Source of the DNA: Candidatus Hodarchaeota archaeon
GTDB taxonomy: Archaea; Asgardarchaeota; Heimdallarchaeia; Hodarchaeales; Hodarchaeaceae
DNA: 32,063 bases
Direction: 5' to 3'
Assembly (NCBI GenBank): GCA_016839785.1
Contig: JAEOTQ010000191.1
Span: 1-32,063, forward strand
The notes under the pieces were generated by a model. The model worked only from the letters and a program-made list of their open reading frames with translations, did no database searches and was not told the origin of the DNA. How positions within the stretch are numbered: the first letter of the stretch is position 1; each line of letters starts with the position of its first letter. Below, piece after piece: positions 24,239-31,485 of this stretch. Position numbers and translations under genes: made by a program.

Positions 24239-26764
24239 ATGGAAAAAGTCAATATCACGATAAATGGTGCAGATTATTCTGTAGAAAAGGGAATATCAAT
24301 ACTGGAAGCAGCAGAAGTTTCTGAAATCTATATACCACGACTTTGTGCACATCCTGACTTATCATCTGCTCAAGGAATGAAACCAGTAGAATCTGTGTAC
24401 CAAGGTACGGTACAGTACAAAACTGATAATTCTTTACAAGAACATGAGGGGTGCCAACTTTGTATGGTGAAAATAGAAGGAGAGGAAGAGCTAGTAACAT
24501 CATGTAACAGAATGACAGAAGAAAATTTGAAGATTTGGACGGATACCTCCGATATCAAAGATTATCGGAGAGAGAAAATGAAGAATATTCTCTCAAGACA
24601 CCGTCATGCCTGTTTAACTTGTACTCAACAGAAAGGATGCAGTCGTGAACCTTGTTCAACGAATGTTCCAGTAGAAGAAAGATGTTGTCCAGAATTTGGA
24701 CGATGTGAATTGCAGAAAGTTGCAGAATACATTGGAATCAGAGAAGATACACCACGTTATATACCCAAGGAATTAACTGTAATTGAGGATGAACCTCTAT
24801 TTATTCGAAATTATGAGCTATGTATTGGTTGTACCCGATGTGTAAGAATATGTCGGGATGTAAAGGGAGTAGATGCACTTGGTTTCGTTTTTTCAGATGG
24901 TGAAACGATCGTAGGAAGTATTGAATCTACATTAAAAGAATCAGGATGTAAATTCTGTGGTGCTTGTGTAGAAGTATGTCCGACAGGCGCGCTATCAGAC
25001 AAAGATATTCTTTGGGCTGAACGTGAACGAGCTCTTGTTCCATGTCGCGATAATTGCCCTTTAGAAGCGGATGTTCCCCGTTATATTCGTCATATCGCTA
25101 ATAGAAATTTTGATCAAGCTGCGGCAGTTATTCGAGAGAAAACTCCTTTTCCTTCAGTACTTGGGAGGATTTGTTTTCATGTATGCGAGGAAAGCTGTCG
25201 TCGGAGTCAGATTAACGAACCAATTGCTATATGTGCACTCAAACGATTTGCCCTAAATCATGATTCAGAACCATGGAAATCACAAAGATTTACTATACCC
25301 TCTACAGGGAAAAAGATCGCAGTTGTAGGTTCTGGACCAACTGGACTCACTGCTGCTTTTTATTTAGCGAAAGCTGGCCATTCATTAACGGTATTTGAAG
25401 CTGAAGCAAACCTGGGAGGTATGCTGAGTTTTGGTATACCAAAGTATAGATTACCAAGAGAAATCCTTCAGAAAGATCTTGAATATATTTTGAACTCAGG
25501 AATAGAAATAGAAACTGATGCGATTATTGGAAAGCAATTAACTCTCGCGGATCTGGATTCTCAAGGATATGAGGCAATATTTCTAGCAATTGGGGCTCAA
25601 CAGGCAAAAAAATTGAGAATTGATGGTATAGAATCTGATAACGTGCTTTGGGGATTGGATTTTCTAAAGAATGTTAATTCAAATCTTGAAACTAAGGTAG
25701 AAGAACATGTCCTTGTTATAGGTGGAGGAAATGTTGCAATGGATGTAGCATTAACTGCTCTTCGACAAGGGGCAAGTAAAGTCCAAGTATTCTGCTTAGA
25801 ATCTAGAGAAGAGATGCCAGCCCACGAATGGGAGATTACAGAAATATTAGATGAAGGAATTGATCTTAATTGTTCATGGGGACCCTATAAGATAATTGGA
25901 AAGGATGGAAAAGTGACTGGAGTCGAATTAATTAAATGTACTAGTGTCTTTGATACCAAAGGAAATTTCAACCCTATTTTTGACGATACAATAATACATT
26001 CTGTTGATACTGACATGATAATACTGGCAATCGGACAAAAGACCGATTTATCGGTTTTAAGCACGAAAGCTGATGTCGATCTCTCTCCTGAAGGATTTGT
26101 TAGAATTAAAGAAACCACTCTAGAAACTTCCACTCCAGGAGTGTTTGCAGGAGGAGAAGTGACAGAAGGGCCCATTTCCGTTGTTGAAGCAATTGAATTA
26201 GGTCGAAAGGCTGCTCGTTCAATTGATAAATACTTAGGAGGAACTGGTGAAATCAATGAAGAACTCACAGAAGACATGGCTTCTAACCAATGGATTGGAC
26301 GTGATAAAGATTTTTACGACAAAAAACGTGTTATAATGCCAAGTTTATCAATTTCAGATCGTTTAAAAGGCTATGATGAAATAGAATTAGGTTACAATGA
26401 AGAGATGGCTGTTGAAGAAGCAGAACGATGTTTAGAATGTGATCTAAGGCTCCAGATATCATCTGTAACTTTTCCCCCAGAGAAATGGATCGAATTGTTG
26501 AAAGAGAATTTGGCAGCTGTTCCTGAAAGTGAAGGCGCGTTTCATCTTTTTGACGAAAATAAACAAATCATACTCATTCAAGGAACACAAAATCTGCAAT
26601 TTGCATTAGAAGAGCAATTAATTAGTAATCCAAAAGCTCGCTACTTTAGTTACGAGGAAGATCCCATGTATACTAAGAAAGAGAGTGAATTATTGCAGGA
26701 ATTCATGCTAGAATTCGGAAGAATGCCAGAGGGCAATGATGATCTGCAGGATGATCTTTTTTAA
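24239..26764 (+). CDS. bzdV: Large multidomain NAD(P)H:ferredoxin oxidoreductase (BzdV-like)
   Basis: This 841-residue soluble flavo-iron-sulfur protein has a NuoG-like [2Fe-2S] domain with C36, C72, C75, C89. A His-Cys motif follows (H123, C125, C128, C134), then two [4Fe-4S] sites: C195-C198-C201-C205 and C237-C240-C243-C247. A glutamate-synthase small-subunit-like part comes next: a cysteine-rich linker (C269, C273, C312, C316, C320), the FAD motif GSGPTG at 364-369 and the NAD(P)H motif GGGNVA at 495-500. The likely task is regenerating reduced ferredoxin for benzoyl-CoA reductase from NAD(P)H, perhaps with an extra driving reaction because that transfer is uphill. Residues about 740-841 form an extra domain that I do not recognise. 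It lies 78 bases after bzdM in the same operon. Confidence 0.87.
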   Translation: MEKVNITINGADYSVEKGISILEAAEVSEIYIPRLCAHPDLSSAQGMKPVESVYQGTVQYKTDNSLQEHEGCQLCMVKIEGEEELVTSCNRMTEENLKIWTDTSDIKDYRREKMKNILSRHRHACLTCTQQKGCSREPCSTNVPVEERCCPEFGRCELQKVAEYIGIREDTPRYIPKELTVIEDEPLFIRNYELCIGCTRCVRICRDVKGVDALGFVFSDGETIVGSIESTLKESGCKFCGACVEVCPTGALSDKDILWAERERALVPCRDNCPLEADVPRYIRHIANRNFDQAAAVIREKTPFPSVLGRICFHVCEESCRRSQINEPIAICALKRFALNHDSEPWKSQRFTIPSTGKKIAVVGSGPTGLTAAFYLAKAGHSLTVFEAEANLGGMLSFGIPKYRLPREILQKDLEYILNSGIEIETDAIIGKQLTLADLDSQGYEAIFLAIGAQQAKKLRIDGIESDNVLWGLDFLKNVNSNLETKVEEHVLVIGGGNVAMDVALTALRQGASKVQVFCLESREEMPAHEWEITEILDEGIDLNCSWGPYKIIGKDGKVTGVELIKCTSVFDTKGNFNPIFDDTIIHSVDTDMIILAIGQKTDLSVLSTKADVDLSPEGFVRIKETTLETSTPGVFAGGEVTEGPISVVEAIELGRKAARSIDKYLGGTGEINEELTEDMASNQWIGRDKDFYDKKRVIMPSLSISDRLKGYDEIELGYNEEMAVEEAERCLECDLRLQISSVTFPPEKWIELLKENLAAVPESEGAFHLFDENKQIILIQGTQNLQFALEEQLISNPKARYFSYEEDPMYTKKESELLQEFMLEFGRMPEGNDDLQDDLF

Positions 26765-26796
26765 ATATAATAGACTGTAAAAATGATAGGATATTT

Positions 26797-27066
26797 TTGA
26801 AAAACGGCACTGCAAAAGGAAAATCACAATTAGAGGAGAAAGGGTGGGAAAGGAAATTTATTATTGAAGAACATCGAGTGATCGAGTACGTAGAATTATA
26901 TGAATCATTGGATCAACAAGTACGAGTTGAACCTGTGATTCCCAGTGAGATGGAGGGTTGTAGTGAATGTTTTAAGGTGGAATGTAGTAGTTATCGTGTA
27001 ATCTACACACGAAGACCAAGAAAGTTCAGAACTGAAGAGAAAAAGTCCTCTAATCAGATATACTAG
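26797..27066 (+). CDS. Small conserved-looking cysteine protein at the end of the reductase operon
   Basis: This 89-residue protein of unrecognised family starts with TTG, with an AGGAT about 7 bases upstream, and lies 32 bases after bzdV. The middle part (GWERKFIIEEHRVIEYVELY then ESLDQQVRVEPV) looks like a compact alpha-beta unit. C55, C58 and C63 (CSECFKVEC) could bind zinc or an iron-sulfur cluster together with another ligand. The tail is basic. Its place in the operon suggests a maturation or electron-transfer accessory role for the reductase, but nothing in the sequence proves it. Confidence 0.65.
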   Translation: MKNGTAKGKSQLEEKGWERKFIIEEHRVIEYVELYESLDQQVRVEPVIPSEMEGCSECFKVECSSYRVIYTRRPRKFRTEEKKSSNQIY

Positions 27067-27109
27067 TTTCTTAAGAATAACAAAATTCAACGAAGTACTC
27101 AATTTCATT

Positions 27110-28051
27110 TTAATATTTCGTTTCCATAGCACGGACAAAAGAGGTAGTGGCCTCATTAAATGGTACAGGAATATTATGCTTGTTGCCTAATTCCACAATT
27201 TTCCCATTTAAATAATCAATCTCTGTTGGATTTCGATTCTCTATATCAATTAACATAGAAGGTTTATGATGACCCCCCTTGGATAAATATCCCATACAAA
27301 TCTTATGAAAATCTGGACCAAATGAAATACCGATGGCGTTTGTAACTGCAATACCCTCTTTAATTATTTCACTTGCGAGTTTGTTTGTATCTGTAAAGTC
27401 CATTGCATCTTTCATTGTTTGACCTGTAATTGCACATACTGGAGCTAAAGCAGAATTTAATATCACTTTCTTCCAAACAGCTGGTTGAATATCTTCGATA
27501 GAGGTTGTTTGAAATTCGGGTGAATTCATCAATTCGGCGATATCCTGAGCTTTTTCTTCCATTTGGGGTGAAATTGCACCGACAAAATTTGGTGGATTAA
27601 AAAAAGTCATATCAATCTTTCCTGGACCAACTATGTTTCCAGCATAGTTAATTACATTACGAAATGATCGTTCTCTACCGAATGTCTCTGAAATCACTTT
27701 TTCTGTGTGCAAACCATTTTGATGACTTACAATTAGAGAATCATCTGAAATTACCTCTTTTAACTCATCAACAACGTGTTTTAAATATGGTGTTTTCGTT
27801 GCAATAAAAATTAAGTTAACAGTTGATTCTTTAAGATCCTTTACAGATGTTTTTAGATGATCTGTATCAAAGTGGACTTTCATCTTGGAAACACCTTCAA
27901 TTTGTAGTCCATTTTGTTTAATCGCTTCAATATGGTCTTTCCAAATATCCACTAAAGTAACATCCACCCCTTTTTGAGACAAAAATGCTCCTAGAATACC
28001 ACCAGAAGGGCCTACTCCAACAATTGCTACATCATATTCCGACTTAGTCAT
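27110..28051 (-). CDS. Ketopantoate reductase-like (ApbA/PanE family) protein
   Basis: This 313-residue NAD(P)-dependent oxidoreductase of the ApbA/PanE family has the N-terminal motif GVGPSGG (residues 12-18). A nucleotide-binding domain follows to about residue 170, then a helical C-terminal domain with WKKVILNSALAPVCAI and PSMLIDIENRNPTEIDYLNG, which match the family's catalytic lysine and substrate-binding regions. AGAGG precedes the ATG at 28051; the TTG at 28057 is rejected. The family reduces 2-dehydropantoate in coenzyme A synthesis, but many paralogues act on other 2-oxo or 3-oxo acids. Either a CoA-supply role or a pathway-specific reductase is possible. It converges on the reductase operon. 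Confidence 0.82.
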   Translation of the reverse strand: MTKSEYDVAIVGVGPSGGILGAFLSQKGVDVTLVDIWKDHIEAIKQNGLQIEGVSKMKVHFDTDHLKTSVKDLKESTVNLIFIATKTPYLKHVVDELKEVISDDSLIVSHQNGLHTEKVISETFGRERSFRNVINYAGNIVGPGKIDMTFFNPPNFVGAISPQMEEKAQDIAELMNSPEFQTTSIEDIQPAVWKKVILNSALAPVCAITGQTMKDAMDFTDTNKLASEIIKEGIAVTNAIGISFGPDFHKICMGYLSKGGHHKPSMLIDIENRNPTEIDYLNGKIVELGNKHNIPVPFNEATTSFVRAMETKY

Positions 28052-28201
28052 TATCAATACCTCTGAGGTGAGTAGTTAACATCAAGTACAAGTACTTTGA
28101 TTGAAAATTAAACGATGTATTCATTTAATAATTATTTCATGAAGACTCTTGAGCTTTATGATATTGATTACTTCTTATTGAAAACAGAAAACTAACCTTT
28201 T

Positions 28202-28993
28202 TTACTTATTTTGTCCTTCATTAGCATAGATTGCCGCTCCTAATGCAACAAATGATTGAGGAGATTGAGGAACAGAAACAGATTTTCCTAATAGCTCTTC
28301 AAATATATTTACGATGACTGGATTGTGTGCGATAACCCCGCCTGTTAAAACAACTCTATTATCTAAACTGTCAATTTCTATAACTCGGTTGACTATAGAA
28401 TAAAATGCTCCTCGAACCATATCCTCGACTTTTGCTCCTTCTCTTATACGACTTAAAATTTCAGTTCCAGCAAACACTGTACAATAGCTACTAATTTTTA
28501 CAGGGTTTCTGGATTGTTCCCCAAGGTGATTTAACTCTTTGAGATCTATTCGTAATTTTAGGGCAAGTTCTTCAAGAAATGTACCTGTCCCAGCTGCACA
28601 CTTCCGATTCATCTTGAAACTGAAACGTTTGCCGCCTTTTATTTTAATTATCTTGGTATCTTGCCCTCCTATGTCGATAATTGTAATGTCATCCTTTGGA
28701 TATAGATATTTTGCCGCCTTTGCAGAACATGAAATTTCTGTAATATTCGAGATAGAGAAATCCTCAAGATGCGCATTCTTACGACCGAAGCCTGTTGTTA
28801 CAATATTTTTAACTTGATTCTTTTTCTTTTCGGTTGAAAGAGACTCTTCTAGTGCTTTATATGCCGCGTCTCTTAAGTTTATTCCTGAATGTACAACACT
28901 CAATCCTACTACCTTTTTTTCGGCATTAATTAAAATAGCCTTAGTAAAAGAAGAGCCAATATCAATTCCTGCAAAGAGTGAGTTATCAGACAC
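28202..28993 (-). CDS. ATP-dependent activator (HgdC/BcrA family), partner of the adjacent BcrB-like protein
   Basis: This 263-residue ASKHA-fold ATPase resembles the homodimeric activator of 2-hydroxyacyl-CoA dehydratases. Motifs are AGIDIGSSFTKAILI at the N-terminus, DIGGQD at 107-112, C132 in NRKCAAGTGTF and C171 in SSYCTVFAGTE; the two cysteines would bind a [4Fe-4S] cluster at the dimer interface. Translation starts at a GTG (28993) with GGAG 8 bases upstream. Unlike bzdP/bzdQ it stands alone as one gene, 41 bases after the BcrB-like gene, and keeps the full GGQD motif. It is therefore a second, self-contained ATP-driven electron injector. Confidence 0.88.
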   Translation of the reverse strand: MSDNSLFAGIDIGSSFTKAILINAEKKVVGLSVVHSGINLRDAAYKALEESLSTEKKKNQVKNIVTTGFGRKNAHLEDFSISNITEISCSAKAAKYLYPKDDITIIDIGGQDTKIIKIKGGKRFSFKMNRKCAAGTGTFLEELALKLRIDLKELNHLGEQSRNPVKISSYCTVFAGTEILSRIREGAKVEDMVRGAFYSIVNRVIEIDSLDNRVVLTGGVIAHNPVIVNIFEELLGKSVSVPQSPQSFVALGAAIYANEGQNK

Positions 28994-29034
28994 AGATTAT
29001 TCTCCATTTTGGTCATTATACTTGTATTACTCTT

Positions 29035-30261
29035 TTAAATTCCTGCAAGTTGTTCAATAAATGCTTCAATATTTGTTTTAGTTTGTTCCTCACTGTAAAC
29101 ATTTAAATCATTAAGATCAGCATCGATTTGTAAAGAGGGAATTCCTGTCTGATTTTGTAAACGTTTTGGCATCCCATAATTTGTGTTGGAATTATTTGGG
29201 CAAGTCCTAGCATTATGGTATATCATTCCATCAACGCTAAATTTATCCATCATTTTTTTTAGATATTTTTCTTTGCTGGATTCAGATCTATTTATGAATA
29301 ATTCAGTGTATGCTTTTGCCATACTCCTGAAAGGTTCTTGTGGATTGAAATCACTGAAGATCCAACTATTACAATAAGTTGACGCAACAATACACGTCTT
29401 CAATTCTGAAAATTGATTAGATAATGCTCTTAATTTTCCCCAGATAGGCATTCCTTCCCAAAAACATCTAAATGATTCCTCTACAACGGCTGCAATTCCG
29501 TTTTCAATCCTGAGTTTGAGTTCTTGTTCTAGCTTATCATAATATTCAACTGCAATTTCTGTTCCTCGTAAAACTACTGCAGGAAGCATATGAATACAGC
29601 CATCAAAAAACGTTAAAGGTGAGGGAATAGACGAGGCTGTTTCTAAGACAGAATTCCATTTATTACTGCACTCAAGTGAAAGTTGCAGCCTAAGTTCTAA
29701 CTTTTTTCTTTCAAAACTCTGATCTGTGATTTTTTCAAGTGTTTCTGAAATCTTTTTTATCTGTTCTTCCACAGTTTTAACATGAGTGTTAGATAATTCA
29801 TCAATGAAGGTAGGGGAATTTATTCCTAGGATTGGGACTTGAAATTCTTTTGCATAATATTTAAACCAATCTTGTACATCACGACATTGATTTGTGTTAT
29901 AAATGAGAATATCTGGTTTTGGTACTTTTTCTATACCATAGGCTCTCTTTAATCCTGTTTCCTTTTTTATATAAGCACCTATGTCACTCGTGAGATAAGA
30001 ACATATTTCTGGGGAATAACCCTGAGCCACTGCTACTGGAATGTATTTATTTGCACTTCGACTAGCGCCTAAAATGGCGGTATGATTTTCTGGATAATAT
30101 ACGTTGTAATCAAATGCTAATAGGAGTTCTGCGGGGCCTACACTAGAACACCAAGCAATGTTTTTACGTGGATCTTTTGACGCTTTATCCAAATTCTGAT
30201 AGTATTCTGTAGCTATTTTTCTAAGTTCGTGGGCAGATTTAATCTCATTTTCGGGGGTCAT
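29035..30261 (-). CDS. Orphan BcrB/HgdB-like protein of the 2-hydroxyacyl-CoA dehydratase superfamily
   Basis: This 408-residue protein resembles subunit B/D of benzoyl-CoA reductase and 2-hydroxyacyl-CoA dehydratases. Candidate cluster cysteines are C38 (AWCSSVGPAELL), C87 (EICSYLTSDIGAY), C126 (NTNQCRDVQDW) and C354 (ARTCPNNSN). Further cysteines are at 198, 222, 266, 290 and 297. No second, BcrC-like subunit accompanies it; only the activator ATPase follows. That one-plus-one arrangement also occurs in the double-cubane-cluster reductases, which act as homodimers. The substrate is unknown: another aromatic or 2-hydroxyacyl-CoA, or a small molecule. AGGAAAGAG precedes the ATG, and a TATA-like TTATAAG lies near 30322-30329. 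Confidence 0.85.
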   Translation of the reverse strand: MTPENEIKSAHELRKIATEYYQNLDKASKDPRKNIAWCSSVGPAELLLAFDYNVYYPENHTAILGASRSANKYIPVAVAQGYSPEICSYLTSDIGAYIKKETGLKRAYGIEKVPKPDILIYNTNQCRDVQDWFKYYAKEFQVPILGINSPTFIDELSNTHVKTVEEQIKKISETLEKITDQSFERKKLELRLQLSLECSNKWNSVLETASSIPSPLTFFDGCIHMLPAVVLRGTEIAVEYYDKLEQELKLRIENGIAAVVEESFRCFWEGMPIWGKLRALSNQFSELKTCIVASTYCNSWIFSDFNPQEPFRSMAKAYTELFINRSESSKEKYLKKMMDKFSVDGMIYHNARTCPNNSNTNYGMPKRLQNQTGIPSLQIDADLNDLNVYSEEQTKTNIEAFIEQLAGI

Positions 30262-30366
30262 CTCTTTCCTATCATCAAAATTTTGAATAAAAGTATTTGG
30301 GATGAAAATGGAAACAAGCTTCTTATAATAATTTAGCTGCGTTTATAGCTGTTATTATATCTGGTA

Positions 30367-30891
30367 TTAATCAAGTTGTTTAAAATTCTCTCTGTATCGT
30401 TTTGGCAGTGTTTGATAAAGTTTAGTTGCCCACCAGCTATATTCACGGTGTGAATCGGAAAGTTTGCCAATTACTTTACCAGGAATACCTACTACAATGC
30501 TTTCATCCTCAATTATCATTTTTCTTGGCACTAATGCGCCTTCACCAATGATGCAATTGTCTCCAATCTCGGCCCAATCCCCAATTACAGCCTTTATTCC
30601 AACGAGGACATGTTTTCCCAAAGTTGCTTGATGTACAACGGCACCATGGCCAATATGACAATTTTCACTTAAAGAAGTAGTTCCGTCAGGCACCGAGTGA
30701 AAAACACAAGTATCTTGAATGTTTGATCCATTTCCTATAACAATGGAACCCCAATCTCCTCTTAGAACCGCGTTCGGGCCAATGAAACAATTTTCACCAA
30801 TTTTTACATCTCCTATAACCGTGGCAGTAGGAAATACATAAGCAGTTTCTGAAATCTCAGGTTTTTTCCCCTCAAATTCATATAATACCAT
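30367..30891 (-). CDS. Gamma-carbonic-anhydrase-like left-handed beta-helix protein
   Basis: This 174-residue protein starts at the ATG at 30891. It is built of hexapeptide repeats (VIGDVKIGENCFIGPNAVL and onwards) that form a left-handed beta-helix trimer. H65 (CVFHSV), H82 (GHGAV) and H87 (VVHQ) are the three zinc or iron ligands of gamma-class carbonic anhydrases. A C-terminal helix (REYSWWATKLYQTLPKRY) ends the protein. It may be a true carbonic anhydrase, useful where CO2 or bicarbonate is released. A thioesterase resembling PaaY of phenylacetate degradation, which shares this fold and would clear dead-end CoA esters, is an alternative. It lies 105 bases upstream of the BcrB-like gene on the same strand. 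Confidence 0.87.
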   Translation of the reverse strand: MVLYEFEGKKPEISETAYVFPTATVIGDVKIGENCFIGPNAVLRGDWGSIVIGNGSNIQDTCVFHSVPDGTTSLSENCHIGHGAVVHQATLGKHVLVGIKAVIGDWAEIGDNCIIGEGALVPRKMIIEDESIVVGIPGKVIGKLSDSHREYSWWATKLYQTLPKRYRENFKQLD

Positions 30892-30930
30892 TTTTAACAC
30901 AGATAGAAACAATCACTGGTAGAGATTTAA

Positions 30931-31377
30931 AGCCAATCTTCCCCATCATCACACTTAGGCCAGGTTACATTAACTACCTCTCAAGGTGTAGATGAACTAC
31001 CAATTAATCCTCATGCAAGAATTCTTGGAACTGGTGCTTCATTAATAGCAATAAGTTTTAGTACTGATAGCAAGCATTTACAGGTTATAATTGAGAAGGC
31101 CTTAAATCATCACGGTTTTTCTATCATAGAAGTGCTCTGTCCTCGCCTTACTTTTAATAAATTTAATAGCTATGACTGGTTTCATAAAAAAGGATATAGG
31201 CTTGATGAGAATAATGATCAAACCCATAATAAGGCTGTTTTCGCAAAATCACAGGATTAGGCTGATAGAATTCCTCTAGGAAATATCTACAAGTCTGAAA
31301 GGTCTTCATTACATGATATTGATCCCGTAACAAAGAATAGGATTCCTATAAAAGATCCTATTGGATTCAAAACTTAA
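30931..31377 (+). pseudogene. Decayed beta subunit of a 2-oxoacid:ferredoxin oxidoreductase (KorB/PorB-like)
   Basis: This frame has no start codon context or N-terminal thiamine-pyrophosphate domain. From about 31021 it reads as the C-terminal part of a 2-oxoacid:ferredoxin oxidoreductase beta chain: ILGTGASLIAISFSTDSKHL, then IIEKALNHHGFSIIEVLCPR, then TFNKFNSYDWF. A TAG at 31258-31260 interrupts it. The same frame then continues with the family's typical ending (DRIPLGNIYKSERSS) up to TAA at 31375-31377. Truncation plus an in-frame stop marks it as a pseudogene. The stretch 30892-31485 has no other gene. Confidence 0.7.
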
Positions 31378-31485
31378 AGGATTGATATTCAAAAAGTATT
31401 GATGATTTTAGATAGTTTTCAACCCATAGAATCAGTGAAAACACTTATCCCATGATTATACAATTGAAATTGGAGTGATAAAATT

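Noticed and set aside
31258..31260. In-frame TAG as a pyrrolysine codon
   Set aside because: The same frame also lacks its N-terminal half and any start, and this family has no known pyrrolysine, so gene decay explains it better.
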